From positions 1 to 31,714 of the forward strand of contig CALJUL010000054.1 in assembly GCA_937975725.1 (NCBI GenBank): a stretch of 31,714 nucleotides of DNA, given 5' to 3'. A program made the position numbers and the translations under genes. This DNA comes from an uncultured Pseudoxanthomonas sp. Its GTDB lineage: Bacteria > Pseudomonadota > Gammaproteobacteria > Xanthomonadales > Xanthomonadaceae. A model generated the notes under the pieces. It was not told the origin of the DNA and made no database searches. It saw only the letters and a program-made list of their open reading frames with translations. Positions 16,669-24,255 of the stretch are shown piece by piece (positions within the stretch are counted from its first letter, which is position 1; every line of letters starts with the position of its first letter).

Positions 16669-17490
16669 ATGAATCGTCGCGCTGCCGCGATCGCGGTCAA
16701 TGCGCTGCTGGTGCTGCTGGCGGTGGCCAGCCTGGGACCGCTGCTGTGGATGCTGTCGGTGTCCTTCATGCAGACCGGCGAGGCGGGCCACTTCCCGCCG
16801 CCGCTGCTGCCGGCCGCGCCGACGCTGGACAACTACCGCGAACTGTTCGTGCGCGCGGGCATGGGGCGCTACCTGCTCAACAGCTTCATCGTCTCCGGCA
16901 GCGTGATGCTGCTGTCGCTGCTGTTCAACACCATGGCCGGCTACGCCTTCGCCAAGCTGCGCTTCAAGGGCCGCGACCGCACTTTCCGCGGGCTGCTGGC
17001 GGCGCTGGTGATCCCGGGGCAGGTGGCGATGATGCCGCTGTTCCTGCTGCTCAAGCAGATGGGCCTGGTAAACACCTACGCCGGCGCCATCGTGCCGGGC
17101 ATGGCGGCGATCTTCGGCATCTTCCTGGTGCGCCAGTACGCGCGCTCGATCCCCGACGAACTGCTGGAAGCCGCGCGCATCGATGGTGCCGGCGAGGCGC
17201 GCATCTTCTTCCGGATCGTGCTGCCGGGCCTGAAGCCGATCCTGGTGACGCTGGCCATCTTCAGTTTTCTGGGCGCGTGGAACGACTTCATGTGGCCGCT
17301 GATCGTGCTGAGCGACGACGCCCTGCAGACGCTGCCGGTGGCGCTGGCGTCGCTGTCGCGCGAGCACGTGATGGACTACGAACTGATGATGGCCGGTTCG
17401 GTCGTCACCATCCTGCCGGTGCTGCTGCTGTTCCTGGTGCTGCAGCGCTACTACATCCAGGGCCTGTTGCTGGGCAGCGTGAAGGGCTGA
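16669..17490 (+). CDS. Sugar ABC transporter permease, MalG/UgpE type
   Basis: A 273-residue inner-membrane permease with six predicted membrane segments. The EAA loop is at about residues 167-187 (LEAARIDGAGEARIFFRIVL) and the family's SFLGAWNDFMWPLIVLSD follows. It is the second half of the heterodimeric channel with the upstream permease. The start at 16669 is supported by GGGGGG at 16655-16660, eight bases before it, directly abutting the REP arm. A four-codon frame (ATG 16661 to TGA 16672) overlaps this start, but it sits against the G-run and is unlikely to be used. No ATPase gene follows; the nearest is at 25656. Confidence 0.93.
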   Translation: MNRRAAAIAVNALLVLLAVASLGPLLWMLSVSFMQTGEAGHFPPPLLPAAPTLDNYRELFVRAGMGRYLLNSFIVSGSVMLLSLLFNTMAGYAFAKLRFKGRDRTFRGLLAALVIPGQVAMMPLFLLLKQMGLVNTYAGAIVPGMAAIFGIFLVRQYARSIPDELLEAARIDGAGEARIFFRIVLPGLKPILVTLAIFSFLGAWNDFMWPLIVLSDDALQTLPVALASLSREHVMDYELMMAGSVVTILPVLLLFLVLQRYYIQGLLLGSVKG

Positions 17491-17544
17491 ACCCGGCGAG
17501 CGGCCATTGCGGAGCTTGGACCACGATGAAGATGGAACCGTCAT

Positions 17545-17560
17545 TCCCGCGCAGGCGGGA
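17545..17560. repeat. Short hairpin repeat TCCCGC-GCAG-GCGGGA
   Basis: A six-base inverted repeat within CGTCATTCCCGCGCAGGCGG, a widely dispersed proteobacterial intergenic motif (often written TCATTCCCGCG...CGGGA). It lies upstream of the chosen start of the next gene and argues that coding begins later. Confidence 0.5.
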
Positions 17561-17612
17561 GCCCGGCACCTTGGCTTTCCGTTGCCCCTGCACGGGCGGC
17601 ACCGTTCGCCGG

Positions 17613-20600
17613 ATGCGTGTTTTCGCGGGGAGGGCAGGGCTGGCCTGCCTCGTCGCGCTCGCCGCGGTAGCGGCATCCGGCGCGAATGCGCAGGAGCAGG
17701 TGCGCGTCCTCGACGATTTCGGCGACGCATCGGCCTGGCGTGTGGTCGCCTCCAACCAGGTCAGCGGCGCGCTGCGCCCGGTCGAGGGCGCGGAGGGTGG
17801 GGCGCTGTGTCTGGACTACGACTTCAACGGCGTGTCCGGCTACGTGGGCCTGCAACGCGACCTGCCGCTGGACTATCCGGACAACTACGCTTTTGGCTTC
17901 CGGTTGCGCGGGGATTCGCCGCGCAACGACCTGCAGTTCAAGCTGGTCGATGCCAGCGGCGAGAACGTGTGGTGGGTCAACCGGCCGAAGTACGACTACC
18001 CGACGGCATGGACGCCGGTGCGCTACAAGCGCCGCCACATCGACAAGGCCTGGGGCCCCGATCCCGACCGCGTGCTGCGCAGGAGCGCCAAGATCGAGTT
18101 CACCGTCTACAACAACGCCGGCGGCAAGGGCTCGGTGTGCTTCGACCAGTTGACCTTTCAGCCGTTGCCGGTGGACGACGGCGCGCCGTTGACCGGCATG
18201 GCCAGCGCGACGGCGGCGTTCCCGGCCGGTGCGGCGGCGCTGGCGGTGGATGGCGACCCGGCCACGGCCTGGGCCGCTGATCTCCACCGCGGGCCGGCGG
18301 CGCAACTGACCCTGGACCTGGGCCGGCCGCGCGAATTCGGCGGCCTGGTCCTGCGCTGGAAGCCCGGCCTGCACGCGACGGATTACCGGGTGCAACTGTC
18401 CGACGACGGCGTGCGCTGGCGCGACGCGCGCACGGTGGTGGGCGGCAACGGCGGCAACGACTACATCGCGTTGCCCGAATCGGAGGCGCGCTACCTGCGC
18501 CTGCTGCCGGGCGACGGCCCGGCCTCTTCGTTCGCGCTGGCGGAACTGGAAGTGAAGCCGCTGGCGTTCGCCGCGCATCCCAACGACATGATCAAAGCGA
18601 TGGCGGCCGAGGCGCCGAAGGGACGGTTCCCGCGCGGCTTCAGCGGTGAGCAGCCGTACTGGACCATCGTCGGCACCGACGGCGGCGCGGAGCAGGCGCT
18701 GATCGGCGAGGACGGCGCCGTCGAACTGGCCAAGGGTGGCTTCAGCGTCGAGCCCTTCGTGTTCACCGACGCGGCGCTGCACGCGGCCCCGGGCGTGCCG
18801 CACGACCACGCGTCGGCGCCGGCGCTCGACGGCACGCTGGCGAGCTGGGCGGACGTGGAAGTGCGCCAGTCGCTGCTGGACGGCTACCTGCCGATACCGA
18901 CGGTGGCGTGGAAGCATCCGCGGTTCACCCTGGAAAGCACCGCGTTCGCGCACGAGCGCGCAGGCAAGGCGCGGCTGGTGACGCGCTACCGCCTGCGCAA
19001 CACCACGCAGCAGGAACAGCGCTACGTGCTGGCGCTGGCGGTGCGGCCCTTCCAGGTCAATCCGCCCAGCCAGTTCCTCAACACCACCGGCGGCGTCAGC
19101 CGCATCCACCGGTTGTCGGGCGACGCCGCCACCGGCACGGTGTCCGTGGCCGGCAAGGCGTGGGTGCATCCGGCCGCGGCGCCGCAGCACTTCGGTGCCA
19201 GCACGCTGGACCAGGGCGATATCGTCGAACGCCTGGCCGCGCGCGACGTGCCGGCCCGGGAAGCGGTCGACGACGGCGAAGGACTGGCTTCCGGCGCCCT
19301 GCTGTACGAGATCGTCCTGGCCGCCGGCCAGTCCCGCGACATCGCCTTCTGGTCGCCGCTGTACGGCGATCCGCAGGCCCTGCCGGCGGACTGGAGCGCC
19401 GACGCCCTGCTGCGCGAGACGGCGGACGGCTGGCGCCGCCGGCTCGGCGAAATGAAGCTGCAGGTGCCGCCGGCCGGGCAACCGGTGGCCGACACGCTGC
19501 GCACCGCGCTGGCGCACATGCTGATCTCGCGCATCGGCCCGCGCCTGCAACCGGGCACGCGCTCGTATTCGCGCAGTTGGATCCGCGACGGCGCGATGAT
19601 CTCCGAAGGGCTGCTGCGCCTGGGCCGCCCGGAGGTGGTGAAGGAATACGTGGAGTGGTACGCGCCGTACCAGTTCGAGAACGGCAAAGTGCCGTGCTGC
19701 GTGGACGACCGCGGCAGCGATCCGGTGCCGGAGAACGACAGCCACGGCGAGCTGATCTTCAACATCGCCGAATACTGGCGCTACACCGGCGACAAGGCGT
19801 TCCTGCGCAGGATGTGGCCGCACGTGCGCGGCGCGTTCGCCTACATGGAGCAGTTGCGGCTGAGCGAGCGCACCGAGGCCAACCGCGCCGTCGACGCGGC
19901 GTTCTACGGGATGATGCCGGCCTCGATCAGCCACGAGGGCTATTCGGCCAAGCCGATGCATTCGTACTGGGACAACTTCTGGGCGCTGCGCGGCTACAAG
20001 GACGCGGTGGAAGTGGCCGAGGCGCTGGGCGAAACCGCGGAGGCCGAGCGCATGGCCGCCTCGCGCGACCAGTTCCGCGCGGACCTGTACGCCTCGCTGC
20101 GGGCGGCGACGTCGCGGCACGGCATCGACTACCTGCCGGGCGCGGCCGAGATCGGCGACTTCGACCCCACCTCGACCACCATCGCGCTGGCGCCGGGCGG
20201 CGAGCAGGGCCGGCTGCCGGCGGACCTGCTGCGCAACACCTTCGAGCGCTACTGGACCGAGTTCGTGCAGCGTCGCGACGGCCAGCGCGAGTGGAAGGAC
20301 TACACGCCCTACGAATGGCGCAACGTCGCCGCCTTCGTGCGCCTGGGCTGGCGCGAGCGCGCCTGGGACGTGCTGGACTTCTTTTTCAAGGACCGCGCGC
20401 CGCAGGCGTGGAACCAGTGGGCCGAAGTGGTCTCGCGCACGCCGCGCACGCCGTTCTTCGTCGGCGACCTGCCGCATGCGTGGGTGGCTTCGGATTTCGT
20501 GCGCTCGGCGCTGGACATGTTCGCCTACGCCCGCGAAACCGACGACAGCCTGGTGCTGGCCGCCGGCGTGCCGGCCGCCTGGCTGGACGGCGAGGGCATC

Positions 20601-20840
20601 GCCATCGACGGCCTGCGCACCCCGAACGGCACGCTCGGCTATGCGTTGCACCGCAAGGGCGGCGAAGTCGTGCTGCAAGCCAAGGCCGGCCTGAAGCTGC
20701 CCGCCGGCGGCCTGGTCCTGCCCTGGCCCTACGCCGACAGCCCGGGCGAAACCCGCATCAACGGCAAGCCCGCCCGGTGGCAGAACGGCGAACTGCGCAT
20801 CACCGAATTGCCGGCCCGCGTGACCGTGCGCGTGCCCTAG
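17613..20840 (+). CDS. Large secreted multidomain glycosidase of six-hairpin type with two carbohydrate-binding-like domains
   Basis: A 1075-residue exported protein. ATG 17613 gives a clean signal peptide ending SGANAQ; ATG 17526 is possible but would run through a dispersed repeat. Domain 1 (about 30-186) resembles a galactose-binding-like or CBM11-like jelly roll (GVSGYVGLQRDLPLDYPDNY, GSVCFDQLTFQPLP). Domain 2 (about 190-318) is F5/8 type C/discoidin-like (AVDGDPATAWAA, YRVQLSDDGVRWRDA, ARYLRLLPGD). A beta-rich linker follows, then an (alpha/alpha)6 region from about 595 to 990 with SRSWIRDGAMISEGLLRLG (653-671), SHGELIFNIAEYWRYTGD with Glu713 as a possible catalytic residue, HSYWDNFWALRG and NQWAEVVS, recalling debranching and glucoamylase-like enzymes. 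It ends the importer operon, 122 bases after the permease. I cannot assign a numbered GH family. Confidence 0.75.
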   Translation: MRVFAGRAGLACLVALAAVAASGANAQEQVRVLDDFGDASAWRVVASNQVSGALRPVEGAEGGALCLDYDFNGVSGYVGLQRDLPLDYPDNYAFGFRLRGDSPRNDLQFKLVDASGENVWWVNRPKYDYPTAWTPVRYKRRHIDKAWGPDPDRVLRRSAKIEFTVYNNAGGKGSVCFDQLTFQPLPVDDGAPLTGMASATAAFPAGAAALAVDGDPATAWAADLHRGPAAQLTLDLGRPREFGGLVLRWKPGLHATDYRVQLSDDGVRWRDARTVVGGNGGNDYIALPESEARYLRLLPGDGPASSFALAELEVKPLAFAAHPNDMIKAMAAEAPKGRFPRGFSGEQPYWTIVGTDGGAEQALIGEDGAVELAKGGFSVEPFVFTDAALHAAPGVPHDHASAPALDGTLASWADVEVRQSLLDGYLPIPTVAWKHPRFTLESTAFAHERAGKARLVTRYRLRNTTQQEQRYVLALAVRPFQVNPPSQFLNTTGGVSRIHRLSGDAATGTVSVAGKAWVHPAAAPQHFGASTLDQGDIVERLAARDVPAREAVDDGEGLASGALLYEIVLAAGQSRDIAFWSPLYGDPQALPADWSADALLRETADGWRRRLGEMKLQVPPAGQPVADTLRTALAHMLISRIGPRLQPGTRSYSRSWIRDGAMISEGLLRLGRPEVVKEYVEWYAPYQFENGKVPCCVDDRGSDPVPENDSHGELIFNIAEYWRYTGDKAFLRRMWPHVRGAFAYMEQLRLSERTEANRAVDAAFYGMMPASISHEGYSAKPMHSYWDNFWALRGYKDAVEVAEALGETAEAERMAASRDQFRADLYASLRAATSRHGIDYLPGAAEIGDFDPTSTTIALAPGGEQGRLPADLLRNTFERYWTEFVQRRDGQREWKDYTPYEWRNVAAFVRLGWRERAWDVLDFFFKDRAPQAWNQWAEVVSRTPRTPFFVGDLPHAWVASDFVRSALDMFAYARETDDSLVLAAGVPAAWLDGEGIAIDGLRTPNGTLGYALHRKGGEVVLQAKAGLKLPAGGLVLPWPYADSPGETRINGKPARWQNGELRITELPARVTVRVP

Positions 20841-20853
20841 GTTCCGCGCGGTG

Positions 20854-21012
20854 CTGTAGGAGCGACGTAAGCCGCGACCAGGAAATTCAGGGACAAGCCG
20901 CCAGCCGATGCACTCGGACGAAGCCTTGGCTTCGCTCCCTGTGCGTCGGCGTTGGCCCCGGATCTATAGATTTCGTTTACCCATCCGGTCGCGGCTGAAG
21001 CCGCTCCTGCAG
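20854..21012. repeat. Inverted REP-like pair 1 downstream of the glycosidase
   Basis: Left arm 20854-20880 (GTAGGAGCGACGTAAGCCGC) and right arm 20987-21012 (GGTCGCGGCTGAAGCCGCTC), about 106 bases apart. The arms are imperfect complements: the right arm has the GGCTGAAGCC loop type and the left the GACGTAAGCC type. Confidence 0.85.
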
Positions 21013-21112
21013 GGGGCAGGGCCGGTCAACCATGAAGGCATGCGGGCGAATCGCGTATCCCTGGAACGCCGGACTTGCATGATGGTGCAGAGGCCCGGAC
21101 TGCTTGCCGTTG

Positions 21113-21302
21113 TTGTGGGAACGACGTAAGTCGCGACCGCAGGAACAAAGGCCCCTTTTCCTCAACCGAATCCACGCCCATCGTTTGATCGAGCGCGCGC
21201 ATCGGAAGGCGAATGCGGATCAGGAGATGGCTTGGGCCTTCAGGGGGAGCCGTTCTTCGCGGTGTCTGGTGTTGCCCGGTCGCGACTTGCGTCGCTCCTA
21301 CG
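21113..21302. repeat. Inverted REP-like pair 2 before the eda stop
   Basis: Left arm 21113-21143 (GGGAACGACGTAAGTCGCGA) and right arm 21278-21302 (TCGCGACTTGCGTCGCTCC), 134 bases apart, nearly complementary. Confidence 0.85.
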
Positions 21303-21334
21303 ATTGCGGGGGAAGCGGCGCGCGGGCCGGCCGA

Positions 21335-21991
21335 TCAGCCGCGCACGCGCTGGACGATGGCGGCGGCCATGGCGGAGCTTTCGGCGACCTTGTGCCATTC
21401 GCCGTTGTCCAGCCACGACTTCGGCACCATCCACGAGCCGCCGATGCAGACCACGTTGGGCTGCGAGAGGTAGTCGGCCGCGGTGTCCTCGGTGATGCCG
21501 CCGGTGGGGCAGATCTTCAGTTCGGACAGGGGGCCGGCCAGGCCCTTGAGCATCGCCAGGCCGCCGACGGCGGTGGCGGGGAACAGCTTGCACACACGGA
21601 AACCGCGGGCCATGAGCGCCAGCAGTTCGGTCGGCGTGGCGGCACCGGGCACCACCGGGATGTCGGCCGCGGCCAGCGCATCGGCCAGCGCCGGCGGCGT
21701 GCCGGGGGTGACCAGGAAATCGGCGCCGGCGTCGATGGACTGCTGGATCTGTTCGGTGGTCAGCACCGTGCCCGCACCGATCACGATGTCCGGCAGTTCC
21801 TTCTTCAGCATTGCCAGCGCTTCCATCGCCACCGGGGTGCGCAGGGTCAGCTCGATCGCCGGCAGGCCGCCCTTGAGCAGCGCCTCGGAGACCTTGCGCG
21901 CCTCGTCCAGCGTGTGCACGGTGACCACCGGCAGGATGCCGGCGGCGCGGAGGAGGGATTCGGCTTTCTGCTGGCGGGCTTGGATGGTCAT
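21335..21991 (-). CDS. eda: KDPG aldolase (2-dehydro-3-deoxy-phosphogluconate aldolase)
   Basis: A 218-residue class I aldolase that splits 2-keto-3-deoxy-6-phosphogluconate into pyruvate and glyceraldehyde 3-phosphate, the last step specific to the Entner-Doudoroff pathway. The Schiff-base Lys135 is in FRVCKLFPA, with Glu47 and Arg51 in AIELTLRTP and the phosphate-binding CPTGGIT. The length equals the usual 205-220. ATG 21991 (MTIQARQQKAES) is chosen because upstream codons would run into the REP pair. It lies downstream of edd on the same strand, with a 112-base gap occupied by an inverted REP pair. Confidence 0.95.
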   Translation of the reverse strand: MTIQARQQKAESLLRAAGILPVVTVHTLDEARKVSEALLKGGLPAIELTLRTPVAMEALAMLKKELPDIVIGAGTVLTTEQIQQSIDAGADFLVTPGTPPALADALAAADIPVVPGAATPTELLALMARGFRVCKLFPATAVGGLAMLKGLAGPLSELKICPTGGITEDTAADYLSQPNVVCIGGSWMVPKSWLDNGEWHKVAESSAMAAAIVQRVRG

Positions 21992-22024
21992 GGCGGGTTG
22001 TTTCAGGTTGAACGGATTCGAGTG

Positions 22025-22093
22025 CTGTGGGAGCGACGTGAGTCGCGACCGGTCCAGTGGGAGAAGCTTCGCGACTTGCGTCGCTCCCACAGG
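22025..22093. repeat. Tight inverted REP-like pair between edd and eda
   Basis: Arms 22025-22052 (GTGGGAGCGACGTGAGTCGC) and 22068-22093 (GCGACTTGCGTCGCTCCCAC) pair at 22 of 24 positions over a loop of about 20 bases, the closest spacing of any pair here. In the edd-eda transcript it would form one very stable stem-loop. Confidence 0.88.
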
Positions 22094-22103
22094 CTTGCCG
22101 CCA

Positions 22104-24014
22104 TCATGCGTCCTTGGCTTCGTGCGGCGCCTCGGCGGCGTGCGAGGCGTCGCCGAGTTCGTATTCGGCGTCGTATTCCCAGGTGCCGTCGTGGAAGGGC
22201 AGGCCGCAGGAGACCGACATGCCGCCGCGGTCGGCCGGAGTGACCACGTCGCGGTTCACGGCGAACAGGTTGCGGCCCAGGTCCAGCGCGGCGGGGGTGG
22301 TGTTGGGCGCGATCTCGCGCGCGGCCCATTCGTCGGCGCCGACCAGCGCTTCCAGCGTGCCGGCCTCGGCGTCCAGGCGGATCACGTCGCCCTCGCGCAG
22401 CTTGGCGATGAAGCCGCCGCGCGCCGCTTCCGGGGTCAGGTGGATCGCCGCCGGCACCTTGCCCGACGCGCCGGACAGGCGGCCGTCGGTGACCAGCGCC
22501 ACGCGCCGGCCCTGGTTCTGCAGCAGGCCCAGCAGCGGGGCGAGCGAATGCAGTTCCGGCATGCCGTTGGCGCGCGGGCCCTGGTAGCGGACGACGGCGA
22601 CGAAATCCTGCGGCAGCGCGCCGGCCGCGTGCAGCCGGTTGAGCGCGCGCGGATCGTCGACGACCACGGCGGGCGCTTCGATGAAGCGGTATTCCGGCTT
22701 CACCGCCGAGGTCTTGATCAACGAACGGCCCAGGTTGCCGCGCAGCAGGCGCAGGCCGCCCTGGGCCTCGAACGGCCGCGACGCCGGGCGCACCACGTCC
22801 TCGTCGGCGCTCTGCGCCACGCCCGGCGCGTAGGCCAGCCCGCCGTCCTGCACGCGCGGCTCGTCGCAGTACGCGCGCATGCCGCCGGGGACGAGGGTGG
22901 GCAGGTCGTGCATCAGGCCGGCGTCGAGCAGTTCGCGGAACACGAACTGGGTGCCGCCCGCCGCGGCGAAGCGGTTCACGTCGGCGTCGCCGTTGGGGTA
23001 GACGCGTGCCAGCAGCGGCACGGTCTGCGAAATCAGGTCCATGTCGTCCCAGGTCAGGACGATGCCGGCCGAACGCGCCACCGCGATCCAGTGGATGGTG
23101 TGGTTGGTCGAGCCGCCGGTGGCCATCAGCGCGGCCATCGCGTTGACGATGGCGCGCTCGTCGATCAGCCGGCCGATCGGGCGGTAGTCGTCGCCCAGCG
23201 CGGTGATGCGCAGCGCGCGCTCGGCGGCGGCGCGGGTCAGCACGTCGCGCAACGGCTGGTCGGGATTGACCGACCACGTGCCGGGCAGTTGCAGGCCCAT
23301 CGCTTCCAGCAGCACCTGGTTGGAGTTGGCGGTGCCGTAGAAGGTGCAGGTACCGGCGGCGTGGTAGCTGGCGGCTTCGGCTTCCAGCAGTTCTTCGCGA
23401 CTGGCTTGGCCCGCCGCGTAGCGCTCGCGCACGGCGGCCTTTTCCTTGTTCGGGATGCCCGGCGTCATCGGCCCGGCCGGCACGAACACCGCCGGCAGGT
23501 GGCCGAAGGCGAGCGCGCCGATCAGCAGGCCCGGCACGATCTTGTCGCACACGCCCAGGTACAGCGCGGCATCGAACATGTCGTGGCTCAGCGAGATGGC
23601 CGTGGCCTGCGCGATCACGTCGCGCGAGAACAGCGACAGTTCCATGCCCGGGCGGCCCTGGGTCACGCCGTCGCACATCGCCGGCACGCCGCCGGCGACC
23701 TGCGCGGTGGCGCCGATTTCGCGCGCCATCCGGCGGATGATCTCCGGGTAGTGCTCGAACGGTTGATGCGCCGACAGCATGTCGTTGTAGGCGGTGACGA
23801 TGCCCAGGTTGGGCGTGGCGTCGGCGCGCAGGCGGCCCTTGTCGGTCGGCCCGCAGGCGGCGAAGGCGTGCGCCAGATTGCCGCAGCTCAGGCGCGTGCG
23901 CTGCGGCCCTTCGCGGTTGGCGGCGTCGATGCCGTCCAGGTAGGCGCGGCGCAGGGGCGCGCTGCGCTGGCGGATGCGTTCGGTGACTTCCTGGATGCGG
24001 GGGTGCAGGCTCAT
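22104..24014 (-). CDS. edd: 6-phosphogluconate dehydratase
   Basis: A 636-residue IlvD/Edd-family iron-sulfur dehydratase that converts 6-phosphogluconate to KDPG in the Entner-Doudoroff pathway. Family motifs run in order: SCGNLAH (43-49), TPNLGIVTAYNDMLSAHQP, AMCDGVTQGRPGMELSLFSR, GVCDKIVPG with Cys156, AGTCTFYGTANSNQ with Cys223 (Fe-S ligand candidates), ATGGSTNHTIHW, VTDGRLSGASGKVPAAIH. YNDM and SRD favour Edd over the related IlvD. The length is slightly above E. coli Edd (603) because of a C-terminal tail rich in Asp, Glu and Ala. ATG 24014 has only a weak ribosome-binding site. It probably forms an operon with glk upstream (241-base gap) and eda downstream. Confidence 0.96.
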   Translation of the reverse strand: MSLHPRIQEVTERIRQRSAPLRRAYLDGIDAANREGPQRTRLSCGNLAHAFAACGPTDKGRLRADATPNLGIVTAYNDMLSAHQPFEHYPEIIRRMAREIGATAQVAGGVPAMCDGVTQGRPGMELSLFSRDVIAQATAISLSHDMFDAALYLGVCDKIVPGLLIGALAFGHLPAVFVPAGPMTPGIPNKEKAAVRERYAAGQASREELLEAEAASYHAAGTCTFYGTANSNQVLLEAMGLQLPGTWSVNPDQPLRDVLTRAAAERALRITALGDDYRPIGRLIDERAIVNAMAALMATGGSTNHTIHWIAVARSAGIVLTWDDMDLISQTVPLLARVYPNGDADVNRFAAAGGTQFVFRELLDAGLMHDLPTLVPGGMRAYCDEPRVQDGGLAYAPGVAQSADEDVVRPASRPFEAQGGLRLLRGNLGRSLIKTSAVKPEYRFIEAPAVVVDDPRALNRLHAAGALPQDFVAVVRYQGPRANGMPELHSLAPLLGLLQNQGRRVALVTDGRLSGASGKVPAAIHLTPEAARGGFIAKLREGDVIRLDAEAGTLEALVGADEWAAREIAPNTTPAALDLGRNLFAVNRDVVTPADRGGMSVSCGLPFHDGTWEYDAEYELGDASHAAEAPHEAKDA

Positions 24015-24148
24015 GGGCGTAGGGCTAGGCTGCAGAAGTGCGGATTCTGCATGTCATGGCGGAAAGGGCGCGTTGCGTGCAGCGCCCGCGGGGCTCCGGG
24101 ACGGAGCGGGGGCAATGCGGGACGACGGCGAAGGCATGCTGCTTTCTA

Positions 24149-24220
24149 CTGGCTTTGCGCCATGCGCGAAAGTGACCAAAGCCAGACCAGTCCTTGCGCG
24201 AAGGCCGCAGCGTGCTGCGG
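24149..24220. repeat. Two hairpin-forming dyads between glk and edd
   Basis: CTGGCTTTG (24149-24157) and CAAAGCCAG (24177-24185) flank an inner GCGC-cat-GCGC. A second dyad, CCGCAGC-gt-GCTGCGG, is at 24205-24220. Neither is followed by a T-run on the minus strand, so they look like processing or attenuation signals rather than simple terminators. The first also resembles a decayed Xanthomonadaceae dispersed repeat (GAAAGTGACC motif). Confidence 0.5.
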
Positions 24221-24255
24221 CGCAACGGCGATTTGCGCGGAAAACGCTAGAGGGC

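Larger units (their letters stand above)
20841..21334. other. Repeat-filled intergenic region between convergent operons
   Basis: About 490 bases between the large glycosidase and the stop of eda. It holds two inverted REP-like pairs (20854-21012 and 21113-21302). Small open frames here include repeat sequence and show no domains or ribosome-binding sites. No classical T-tailed terminator is evident; the REP hairpins may serve to stop or protect the two converging transcripts. Confidence 0.7.

Noticed and set aside
16614..17612. Extending the large glycosidase upstream through the second permease (a 1408-codon frame)
   Set aside because: The upstream part is the +1 or +2 frame of the permease gene and has no domain; a signal peptide begins at 17613.
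17541..20678. A 1045-codon minus-strand open frame opposite the large glycosidase
   Set aside because: Low-complexity Arg/His/Val/Gln composition, no signal or motif, fully antisense to a supported gene.
20964..20980. A possible seventh LacI-type operator (TTTCGTTTAC) in the REP region
   Set aside because: Only the right half resembles the motif; the left arm is absent and no gene start follows.
20908..21129. A short open frame downstream of the large glycosidase
   Set aside because: It reads through a REP element and has no ribosome-binding site or recognisable domain.
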